Assembly: GCA_041485385.1 (NCBI GenBank)
Contig: JBGPJM010000003.1
Location: 1 to 56,557, forward strand
Direction of reading: 5' to 3'
Length of the DNA stretch: 56,557 nucleotides
Origin: JBGPJM01 sp041485385
Lineage (GTDB): Bacteria > Planctomycetota > Phycisphaerae > Phycisphaerales > UBA1924
A program made the position numbers and the translations under genes. This document shows, in pieces, positions 17,405 through 25,600 of the stretch. Numbering within the stretch: position 1 is the first letter of the stretch; each line of letters starts with the position of its first letter. The notes beneath the pieces are model-generated. The model had not been told where the DNA came from. It ran no database searches and was given only the letters and a program-made list of their open reading frames with translations.

Positions 17405-18094
17405 TCATCGAAATCCGGCAGCTCGTGGGAAAAGGATGTTGTTCTCCTTGTGCACGTGCAGGTGCAGGTCGGTCTCCATCTCTGCGAGCGAGCCGAGCAT
17501 CACGCGGTAGGTGTTGCACGCCTCGGGCGGCGGGACGTAGTTGTTCGTCAGGGCCCGCATCGTCTCCAGCGCTCGCCCGGCGTGGTCGTGCTCGTGCATC
17601 ATGCTCGCGATGGGAGCATCCAGGGACATTGCCGGCCCGCCCGTCTCCATCCGCCGGATCGCCGGAAAGAGCACCTGCTCCTCCTTCATCATGTGCGATT
17701 CCATCTCCAGGGCAAACTCCTGAAAGATCGACGCGACCTCCCGCAACTCCACATGCCGGCCTCCGTGCACCGAGGCCACCTTACGGACGATCTGCCCGAG
17801 GCGGGGCAGTTCGCGCTTCATGGAGGCGTGATGCGTCGCCTCAATGTGGTCGACGAGTTCGGTCATGCTCCCCCGCGACCAATCTCGCTCCGGGGGACCT
17901 GCCCGCGACCGCTCCTCGTCGATCTGACGGAGGACGTTGTCGACGTCCAGCCCCTTGGCCGCGCACGCCTCGCTCAGCGGCTTCTTCCCCCCGCAGCAGT
18001 AGTCGATGCCAAGTCTCTCCAGCACCCGGGCCGCGCCGGGGCGCTCGGTCACGATGCTCCCCACTGTCCGCCCATAGCTCGATGTATCCGTCAT
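17405..18094 (-). CDS. Iron-sulfur cluster repair di-iron protein (RIC/ScdA/YtfE/DnrN family)
   Basis: 229 residues. The ScdA_N domain carries DYCCGGKKPLSEAC (Cys33-Cys34). A hemerythrin-like domain follows with spaced histidines and glutamates: HIEATHHA, ESHMMKEEQVLFPAI, MMHEHDHAG and HLHVHKENNILFPRA, giving a di-iron site. The family repairs iron-sulfur clusters damaged by nitric oxide or oxidants and is usually under NO-responsive control. It converges on the NXR-type operon and diverges from an Rrf2 regulator gene. A GGAGGA site precedes the start. Confidence 0.92.
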   Translation of the reverse strand: MTDTSSYGRTVGSIVTERPGAARVLERLGIDYCCGGKKPLSEACAAKGLDVDNVLRQIDEERSRAGPPERDWSRGSMTELVDHIEATHHASMKRELPRLGQIVRKVASVHGGRHVELREVASIFQEFALEMESHMMKEEQVLFPAIRRMETGGPAMSLDAPIASMMHEHDHAGRALETMRALTNNYVPPPEACNTYRVMLGSLAEMETDLHLHVHKENNILFPRAAGFR

Positions 18095-18181
18095 GGCAAT
18101 CCTCCGAAGAAACTCCCGAGTGGGCCTCGGACCCGTCCCATGCCCCCACCCCCGCTCGGCAAGCAGCCGACTGGCCGCTCC

Positions 18182-18212
18182 TTTGACAATAGGTCGGCTA
18201 TACTGTATATCA
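18182..18212. promoter_or_regulatory. Overlapping divergent promoters sharing a palindrome (RIC gene and rrf2)
   Basis: Plus strand: TTGACA (18182-18187), 17 bases, TATATC (18205-18210). Minus strand: TTGATA (18212-18207), 16 bases, TATTGT (18190-18185). Between the hexamers lies the perfect palindrome TATAC-T-GTATA (18198-18208). A dimer bound there would block both directions, which fits an autoregulated Rrf2 protein. The assignment to the adjacent regulator is inference. Confidence 0.6.
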
Positions 18213-18256
18213 AGAGTAACAACTCCTTTTTAAAGGCCGCGACCGGGAAGAGTCCC

Positions 18257-18727
18257 ATGTTCTCCAGCACCGCCGAGTACGCCCTTCGGGCCATGGTCCA
18301 CCTGGCCACCCATCGCGACCAGGCGTGCACGGCCCAGGAGATCGCGGCGACGACGATGGTCCCCGGGGGGTATGTCTCCAAGGTTCTCCAGGACCTGGTC
18401 CGCGCCGGGATCGTGGAGTCGCAGCGCGGGCCCAACGGCGGGTTCACGTTGGCGCGCGACCCCGCGGAAGTCTCGCTGCTGGAGGTCGTGAACGCGGTGG
18501 ATCCGTTCAAGCGCATCAAGACTTGCCCGCTGGGGCTGCCGGCACACGGGTCGCGCCTGTGTCGGCTGCACCAGAAGCTCGACGATGCGATCGAGTCGGT
18601 GGAGCAGGCGTTCGGCGCGTCGTCGATCGCGGAGATGCTCGAGCCCTCGAAGGCCGGCAGCCGGTGCCTGTTCCCAAGCCTGAAGGCGCCGAAGAACCCG
18701 ACGAAGGGCAACCAGGGGGGCGGATGA
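18257..18727 (+). CDS. Rrf2-family transcriptional regulator (NsrR/IscR-like)
   Basis: 156 residues. The winged-helix start MFSSTAEYALRAMVHLATH is typical of Rrf2, followed by QEIAATTMVPGGYVSKVLQDL and SQRGPNGGFTLA. The cluster-binding loop reads KTCPLGLPAHGSRLCRLH, with two cysteines rather than the three of IscR or NsrR; another cysteine (SRCLF) lies near the C-terminus. It may therefore bind a cluster through a different ligand set. Its place opposite the NO-repair gene argues for a nitrosative-stress role. ATG 18257 gives the canonical N-terminus. Its stop overlaps the pdxH start (ATGA). Confidence 0.88.
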   Translation: MFSSTAEYALRAMVHLATHRDQACTAQEIAATTMVPGGYVSKVLQDLVRAGIVESQRGPNGGFTLARDPAEVSLLEVVNAVDPFKRIKTCPLGLPAHGSRLCRLHQKLDDAIESVEQAFGASSIAEMLEPSKAGSRCLFPSLKAPKNPTKGNQGGG

Positions 18728-19437
18728 TGGGTTCGCCCGCGCTGGACGCCGTCCTGCCCTACCCTCTCCCGGCGGACCCGATGCCGCTCCTCGGCGAGTG
18801 GTACGACGCCGCGCTGGCGGCGCGCCAGCAGCCCAACCCCGACGCGATGACCCTGGCGACGTGCACGCCTGGTGGGCGGCCATCGGCGCGGATCGTGCTC
18901 TGCAAGGAAATCGACGTAGAGTGCGCCTGCGTGGTGTTCTTCACGAACTACCGAAGCCGAAAAGGAGACGAGCTGGAGGCGAACCCGCGGGCGTGCGCCG
19001 TGTTCCACTGGGATCATGCGTCGAGGCAGGCGCGGGTGGAGGGGCGCGTCGAGCGCACGAGCGAAGCGGAGAGTGATGTGTATTTCGCGGGCCGGCCGCT
19101 GCTCTCGCGGATCGGCGCATGGGCGAGCGAGCAGAGCCGGCCGCTGCGCTCCCGGGATGAACTGACGGAGCGGGTCGGCGAGGTCATGGCGCGGTTCGGA
19201 GTGGGCGTGGCGCACCTGCTGGGCGAGGGCGAGCCCCTCACGATCCCGCGCCCGCCGTGCTGGGGCGGGTACCGGCTCTGGATCGAGCGCGTGGAACTCT
19301 GGGCCGGGGGAGAGGGACGTCTGCACGACCGAGCGGCATGGCAGGTGGATTCGCCCGACGTGCCATCGACGGTGCGCCCGCCGCGTCGCCCCTCCGGGCA
19401 CGTGACCGCATGGACGAGCATGCGGCTGCAGCCATAG
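18724..19437 (+). CDS. pdxH: Pyridoxine/pyridoxamine 5'-phosphate oxidase PdxH
   Basis: 237 residues. Signatures: MTLATCTPGGRPSARIVLCK, FFTNYRSRKGDELEANPRA, QARVEGRVERTS, SRIGAWASEQSRPL, VELWAGGEGRLHDR and the C-terminal SMRLQP. It is an FMN enzyme that makes pyridoxal 5'-phosphate in the cytoplasm. Translational coupling to the Rrf2 regulator (ATGA overlap) is unexpected, because the usual partners are housekeeping genes. A link to iron-sulfur repair through PLP-dependent cysteine desulfurase is possible but speculative. Confidence 0.93.
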   Translation: MMGSPALDAVLPYPLPADPMPLLGEWYDAALAARQQPNPDAMTLATCTPGGRPSARIVLCKEIDVECACVVFFTNYRSRKGDELEANPRACAVFHWDHASRQARVEGRVERTSEAESDVYFAGRPLLSRIGAWASEQSRPLRSRDELTERVGEVMARFGVGVAHLLGEGEPLTIPRPPCWGGYRLWIERVELWAGGEGRLHDRAAWQVDSPDVPSTVRPPRRPSGHVTAWTSMRLQP

Positions 19438-19571
19438 CCCTCTCGGCGGCGGCGAGGTGCGCGCGCCCGGCCTGCAGCGGACGCTCAGACGACCATCAAA
19501 GCGGAGAGGGGAGTTTCTTTTTCGGGACTCCTTGAGAACACGCGGCGTTCTTGTACGGGCCGCACGGCCGC

Positions 19572-20111
19572 TCACCTGGACTGGTAACTGAACTTCTGTC
19601 CGCCGATCGAGGCCTCGTACATCAAGCCCGCCTCATCCATGGTGAAGACCGCCACGCCGTTGGCGTACTTGGCGTTGGCGCCGGCGCCCGACTTGAGGGC
19701 CACGGCGGTCGCCTGGGCACCGAAGGCGAAGTTTCCGCTCTTGAAGTGGGTCAACGCTTCCGGAGTTGCGAAGGTGATGATCTCGGTGTAGGCCTGCCCA
19801 CCGAGCTGGACGCCGATCGAGGCCTGCGAAAGGTCGCAGTAGCCGGCGAAGGAGCCGCCCTCGTACAGGACGCCCTTGCCGTAGGCTCCGCCGATCCCGA
19901 CGGCACCCTTGCCGACGGTGGGGAATACGGCGTAGCCCCTGGCGTCATGGAGGATCGGGGAGAGCGTCGGGTCATTGCTCCGGGCCTTGGCCAGAGCCGC
20001 CGACGCGTCGGCGCGGATATCAGCCTTTCCCTCCTCGGACCGGGGAGCTGTCGCGCAGGCGGCCAACACGAGAGAGAGGAATAGGCCCGTCGTCGTCAGC
20101 ATCCATTTCAT
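19572..20111 (-). CDS. SYLF-domain (Ysc84-like) lipoprotein
   Basis: 179 residues. A short signal sequence ends in the lipobox LVLAACA, so the protein is probably lipid-anchored. The rest matches the SYLF domain: ILHDARGYAVFPTVGKGAVG, IGGAYGKGVLYEGG, CDLSQASIGVQLGGQAYTEI and TFATPEALTHFKSG. In eukaryotes this domain binds lipids; bacterial members are envelope proteins of unclear role. AAAGGA precedes the ATG. The gene converges with pdxH. Confidence 0.85.
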   Translation of the reverse strand: MKWMLTTTGLFLSLVLAACATAPRSEEGKADIRADASAALAKARSNDPTLSPILHDARGYAVFPTVGKGAVGIGGAYGKGVLYEGGSFAGYCDLSQASIGVQLGGQAYTEIITFATPEALTHFKSGNFAFGAQATAVALKSGAGANAKYANGVAVFTMDEAGLMYEASIGGQKFSYQSR

Positions 20112-20182
20112 GGTGTGTCCTTTCAGAGTCTGCTCCGGCGAGGCCGCCGAAAGGCCTCCTTCGGAGTCGTATGAGATCCATC

Positions 20183-20204
20183 CCGCCGGGCACGCGCCCG
20201 GCGG
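20183..20204. terminator. Strong GC hairpin downstream of the DUF5661 gene
   Basis: A perfect 9-bp stem, CCGCCGGGC / GCCCGGCGG, with a 4-base loop starts 16 bases after the minus-strand stop at 20220. There is no long U tract, so it is at best a weak or Rho-assisted terminator or a transcript-end stabiliser. Confidence 0.5.
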
Positions 20205-20219
20205 CCCGAAGAGCACCGC

Positions 20220-20492
20220 TCAGTGGCGCGAGGGCAAGTAGGCGTCCGCCTCGGCCTCAAGCCGCTCCAACCGCGTGTAGTAATCGGAGAACTCCTTGAG
20301 GTGTGCCCAAGCGATCTTGCCGGTCAACACGACATCATCACTTGTGGCATTCGTCTCGGGATCGTGCGCGCCGTGCTCGAACTCCACCTCAAGCCGGCGT
20401 CGGAACTGATCCAGATCAATCTTGTCCCAGTTGATGCCAAGCTTGGCGCCAATCCGCTTCGTTTCATCGACGCTGACTCTTCGCTTGTTCAT
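20220..20492 (-). CDS. DUF5661 family protein
   Basis: 90 residues, cytoplasmic. It matches the DUF5661 pattern: DETKRIGAKLGINWDKIDLDQFR, VEFEHGAHDPETNATSDD, VLTGKIAWAHLKEFSDYYTRL and EAEADAY. The family is small and uncharacterised. The ATG at 20490-20492 starts the conserved block exactly; an open frame continues upstream but is not conserved. Nothing nearby suggests a function. Confidence 0.7.
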   Translation of the reverse strand: MNKRRVSVDETKRIGAKLGINWDKIDLDQFRRRLEVEFEHGAHDPETNATSDDVVLTGKIAWAHLKEFSDYYTRLERLEAEADAYLPSRH

Positions 20493-20730
20493 AGACAGCT
20501 CCGAAACTCGCACGCCAGGGCGTGCGTCAGGCCGCTCGCCTTCGGCATGACGGCCGATAGAAGGATGGTCTCGCCAACGTCGAGCTCCGCCCACGGGGAA
20601 ACTTCCCCGATCAGCGCAGCCCCGACGTCTCGCGGCCGCGAATGCCCTCGGTGATCACCGGCGAATCAAGCGCCGTCGGCAGGGCCCGATCCGACGCTGA
20701 CACGCGTTTGGACGCCTCGGCGCTCCGGCG

Positions 20731-21659
20731 TCATGCCGGGTCAACCCGGGCCTGGGACTTGGGACTGATGCGCCTGCCCGAGCGCATCGCGTGGACCCTG
20801 GTAATCTCGGCGCCAAAGAGAACGATCAGCGACGAGTAGTACACCCAGATCAGGAGGATCGTCAACGATCCGGCCGCACCGTAGACCGAGCCGGGGCTGG
20901 CGCGCCCGAGGTACTGCCCGATCAGGAGGTTGCCCAGTGTGAACAATGCGCTCGTGACTGCCGCCCCCATCCACACTTCTCGCCACTCGATGCCCGCGCC
21001 GGGCAGGAACCGCAGCATCAGCGCCACGAGTACGGTGATCACGCCGAAGGACACCGTGATGTTGACCAGGTACAGAAGCACGGTCCATGCCGGGAGCACA
21101 CCGCCGGCCCATCTGCCCAGCCCGGCCAGGAGCGCGCTGATCACCAGCGACCCAGCAAGAGGAAGGCGACCACGAGCACCATGACGAACGACAGCACCCA
21201 CCGCCGCAGGAACCGACGCGCCCCGGCGCCCGGCTCGTTCCGCACCTCCCAGATCCGGTCCAGCGCCTTCTTGAGCTGGCCGAACGCACCGCCGGCCGCG
21301 ACGATGAGCATCAGGATCCCCAGCACCGTCGCCGGCACGCCCACCTGGGGTTTACTGGCGTTGTCGATCAGCGTCCCGACGAGTTGGCCCCCCTGTTCGC
21401 CGACCATCGAGCCGAACTGGCTGACGACCTCTTGACGAGCCCTGGCGCCTCCGAACATCGCGCCCGCGATCGCAACCGCGATCACCAGCAGCGGCGCCAG
21501 CGAGAAAACCGCGTAGTACGAGATGGCCGCCGCCATCTCCGTCGCTCCGTGCTCGATCCACCCCAGGGCTGCGCTCTTGATCAGGCCGGCAAAGCCGGAC
21601 CCGCCCGCGTCCCACCGCTTCCATGGGGGCCCGCCCTGCGACAAAACCGTCTTGCTCAT
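20731..21659 (-). pseudogene. YihY/BrkB-family membrane protein gene with a frameshift
   Basis: The N-terminal half (21659-21141, from MSKTVLSQGG) has the YihY/BrkB start with AAAISYYAVFSLAPLLVIAVA, then QLKKALDRIWEVR and FVMVLVVAFLLLG, and hits a stop. The rest continues in another minus-strand frame: GSLVISALLAGLG, AAVTSALFTLGNLLIGQYLG, SVYGAAGSLTILLIWVYYS and LIVLFGAEITRVHA. Joining the halves needs one extra base at the G run at 21151-21153. The joined protein (about 310 residues) would be of normal family length. It is either a recent inactivation or a single-base sequence error. Confidence 0.85.
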
Positions 21660-22089
21660 GGCCGCTCCGTGAGGTGGGATCCTCATTCGCAGGCACGCCC
21701 AGCGGGCGGATACTAGCCCCCCTGTAGGGGCTGCTCGGCAGCGCGCGATGGGGATGAGGACCTGCTGCTCCAGCCAAAAACAACGATCGCAGTGGGAGGA
21801 GCGGCTCGTTGCACGACCGAGAGCCCGGCCTGATGGAGTCGAGCCCGGCGTCGTTCCATCGGTGGTCAGCCTTCGCATGAGCCCGCCAGCGACCATCTGC
21901 GCAGGGACGCCCGTGTCGCGGCACCCTCAGGCACGGGCGTTGCAGGTGCTTGCCCGAGCCGCTTGTTGCCGAGAGCGAAAGGGGTCACCATGACAGGCCT
22001 CGATACCGAACTCAGGCCAACGACGTGATGACCGCGGGCGCCGGGCTGGCCCACAAGGCAACCTCCTCCCCCATGAGCGCGGAGATCGA
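21660..22089. other. Intergenic stretch without a recognisable gene
   Basis: No coding frame here has family resemblance or a convincing ribosome site. Short open frames exist on both strands but look like the usual by-products of high GC content. Confidence 0.5.
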
Positions 22090-22370
22090 TTTCATCGAGC
22101 AGAGCGGCGACAGGTGGAGTACCTCCGCGCGCTGGTGCGCAGCCTGCGCACGCACGTCATGGACCCCGAAGACCGGCGCGCCTCGGCACCCGTCACCGAC
22201 CTTGCCACCTGGTGGCCACCCATGGCGGCCCTCCTGAAGGCGGCGCTGCCGCTCGTCAGCTCGGTCACCCGCGAGGCCGGCGGGCGCGTCGAGATCGAGT
22301 CGGAGCCCGGGCGTAGCACCACCGTGATGCTCTCGCTGCCGCGCAACGACACGGCGCCCCATGAGACGCG
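22090..22370 (+). pseudogene. Possible remnant of a sensor histidine kinase
   Basis: In one plus frame, EAGGRVEIESEPGRSTTVMLSLP (about 22275-22345) looks like the end of a kinase ATPase domain (GG-x-[VI]-x-[VI]-x-S-x-PG-x-GT-x-F-x-[VL]-x-LP). The rest of the domain (N, G1 and F boxes) cannot be recognised upstream, and the frame carries on into the tRNA gene region. It may be an eroded gene tail; the resemblance is short. Confidence 0.3.
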
Positions 22371-22466
22371 TCGATCGAGTGAGAACGGCTCGCACACCGC
22401 CGCCGTTGCTTGCATCGTTCGGCGGCTGCGAATGCAGGTAGCCTCGAGTCGGGGTCAAAGAGAAAG

Positions 22467-22553
22467 CGGAGAGGGGGAGATTCGAACTCCCGATAGAGTT
22501 ACCCCTATACAGCATTTCCAGTGCTGCTCCTTCAGCCACTCGGACACCTCTCC
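22467..22553 (-). tRNA. tRNA-Ser (anticodon GGA)
   Basis: On the minus strand the 5' acceptor arm GGAGAGG pairs with CCTCTCC at the 3' end. The anticodon arm is CAGCA-CTGGAAA-TGCTG with anticodon GGA. A long variable arm (TATAGGGGTAACTCTA) and the T-loop GTTCGAATC are present. The 87-nt class II shape fits serine. Discriminator base G; the 3' CCA is not encoded. Confidence 0.95.
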
Positions 22554-22643
22554 GGGATGTCAAGGGCGGAAGTTTAGGCCCGGCGAAAAGAGACCGGTAG
22601 CGCGGAGTGGTTCGGGAGTGGGATGCGGAGGGCAATGGGCTCG

Positions 22644-25600
22644 CTATGGCCGGGCGTCGGGCACAGGCGGCTTGGCCGCGACCGATTGGTACATCGGGAG
22701 GTACCGGTAGTAGACCTCCAGGCTCAGCGTGCAGATGGCGGTCTGGTAGATCCGCCCGCCCACGCGGGAGTATTTGTCGACCGGGTCCCAGCTTCCCGCG
22801 GCGGCCGGGTTGTCGGCCTCGGCGCGCTGGTGCGCCAGCAACTCCCTCTTGAGGGCGTCGTTCCACTTGTCCCACGCCTCGCCCTGGTGCTGGAAGAGCG
22901 CAAGGGTGGCGTAGTACCAGTAGTACGTGGGGGCGCCGCCCGCGCCGGATAAGCCGCGCCCGGGGCGGGAGGCCCACGAGGGCGGGTTCTTGGAGATGAA
23001 CTCGACCGCGGCGGTCGTTCCCGGGTCGTCGTGCCCGGGGGTGTGCACGCCGGCAATCGTGAGCAGCTGCTGGACGAAGAGCCCCTCGGCCGTCATCGAG
23101 GGGCTGGGGACCTGGCCGGGCTGATAGGCGTAGAGACCGGGCTTGGCGCGGAGCGAGACCTGCTCCAGCCAACTCGCCGCGGCATCGAGGGGCTGGTGCG
23201 GGACGTCGATTCCGGCGCGGATGGCGCTGGCCAGCGCCATGACCTGCCAGCCCAGAACGGAGGTATCGCCCGCTTGGTGCGGCGTGTACCGCCAGCCGCC
23301 GGACCGGTCGCGATCGGCCTCCCCCCTCCTTCCGGGCGCGGCGCTCTGGCCGTTGGAGGAGTCTCGGGCATCGACGATGAACGCGACGGCCCGCTCGATA
23401 GGGAGCTTGAGGGCCGGGTCGTGCGTCATGCCGTACGCCTCGGCGAGGGCAATGGTGGCAATCCCCTGGCTGTACATGGTTTCGCCGGAGCGGAGATCGC
23501 CGGTCTCGGACTGCCTGCGGAGGAGCCACTCGATGGCGCGCCTGACATTGTCCTTGTACGGGCCGTCCTTGGCGTGGGTGTGGTCGGCGCCGAGGAAGCA
23601 GAGGGTCGCCAGGCCGGTGAGAGCGGCGTTGGAGTTGATGTTGCGGGGGGCCTGCCCGTCGCACTGGCCGCAGCGGTCGTCGAAACCGTGGCCGTCCCAA
23701 TGGCCGTCGTCGGACTGATGGCGGGCGAGCCAGGCGAGGGCGAGCGTGACGGCACGCTCGGTTTCGGGGGAGCCGCCGAGACGCTCGACCAGGGCGGGGC
23801 GGATGTCCGGCGCTCGCTGGCGGTAGGGGTTGTCCTCGGGCGCGGCGCCCGAGGGGATCGGCAGGTCGAGCGCGAGCGGGGCTGGGGAAGCGACCGAAGC
23901 GGGCGGGCCCTGATCGCCGCGTGACGCGGAGCGGGCGGCGGGCGCATCGGCCGGTCGGGCGGCGGGATCGGCAAGCGAGCCGGCGCCGGCTGCGCCCGGC
24001 GCGGACCGCCGGGGGTCAAGAGTGGCCGTGCGAGACAAGGGCGAATTACCCGGAGCTGGTGGGGATGGGAACGCTGAGCGGGAAGCGGTGGCCGCGCCGG
24101 GCGAAGAAGGCGTCGGTGACTGATCCTCGGCCCCGGCGACCTGCGCAGGGGATCCGACGGAGGGGAGGGGCAGGTCGGGCGTGTTCAATGCGCCGAGCGC
24201 GGGGATGCGCGGGGATCCCACGCCCGCGGTGGGGATTGGGCCCGGGCGCGCGTCGGCGGGCGCGGACGAGGATACGTCGGCGAGGCTCCCCTTCGGTGAC
24301 GCCGGCGCGGGGCCGGTCGCCGGAGCGAGGGAGACAGCGGCGGTATTCTGAGCGCCGGTCGCGGGAAGCGGAACTTGGGCTCGGCCCGCGCCCGACGCCG
24401 GCGCGGCGGCGGCGATGCCGGGCTGTGCCTCGTCCGGAGCGGCCGATGCGGGGCTCGCCTGGGCCGACGGCGTGGCGAGATCGGCCGCCGCCAGCGCCGG
24501 GAGACCGAGTCCTGGCGGAGCGGGCGCTCGAGACGGCGGAGCCGCGCCCGGATGGGCGTCGGCCATCTGATAACCGGGGGCCGCCACGAGCGAGGTCGGG
24601 TTTGAGCCGGCGGCTGCGGAGGTTGCCCCGCTGACCGGGAGGCTCACCTGCGGGGCGGACTCGGCGGTGGAGCCCGGCGAGGCGGTCAAGGCGGGGCGCA
24701 CGGACGCGGGGGAGGCCGCGGCGACCGAGGGCGACGGCTCGGCGGATGTCGTCGTTGCGCCGGCGGCGGGCCGCGGAACGGCGATGTCGATGCCGAGGGC
24801 AAGTTGCGCGACATCTGGTGTCCGAGGAGCGTCGAGCGGGCGACTGGTCGGCGGACGGGCGTCGGGCGCGCCGGTCGGGGCGGCGTCGGCCACGCATCGG
24901 GCCGGCGCGGGTTGATCGGCGCGGGCGGAGGGCGCGAAGCTGTGCGCCTGGGGCGCCGATGCCGACGGAGGAGCAACCAGGGGCGTGCGGTCAGCGGGGG
25001 CGTGCGCCAGAGCCTGCCCGGTCACGACGGCCGGCTCGGCCCCGGCGGTGGGCGACTCGGGGCGCGGGGTGTTGAGGTCGATCGACTCTGGCGTCGTGCC
25101 CTCGGGAGCACGGGTGAGAAGCCGCGGGGTCGGCTGGTCCGGCGCGGGGGCATCGGAGGCGGCGGGGGCGTCGAGTGCGCGGGTGAGCGTGGTCGCGCGG
25201 ACGAGCGGGGCATCGAAGTGGGCCGCCTCGACGGCAACCGGCGCGGGCGATTCGGCGAAGCGAGGCACCGGCGGCACCGCAGCGGTGGTGATCGGCGAGG
25301 AAGTAAGGTCGGCGCGGAGCTGCGAGGCGATACCGCCACCGCCTGCCGGGAGGGTGATGGCGATCCTGGTCGCCCGCCCGCCGCCGCCCCCACCGCGGAG
25401 CACGCCCTCGAGCGCGCCCCCGACGTACCAGAACGTGAAGAGCAGGAGGAGAACGGCGTGGACGAGCAGCGAAGCGAGAAGGCACTTGGCCAGCAGGCTG
25501 AGCTGGCGATAGCGGCTGGACTGCGTGAACCGCTTGAGCAGGTGAAGGAGCGACAGGAGCAACAGAACGAGGGCGAGCAGGCCGAGCCAGGGGACCACGG

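Noticed and set aside
22441..22560. Protein-like plus-strand reading GEGEIRTPDRV
   Set aside because: It is a translation of the antisense of tRNA-Ser, a well-known annotation artefact.
22558..22563. Perfect TTGACA on the minus strand beside tRNA-Ser
   Set aside because: It ends only about 4 bases before the mature tRNA 5' end, so it cannot be the -35 box of that gene.
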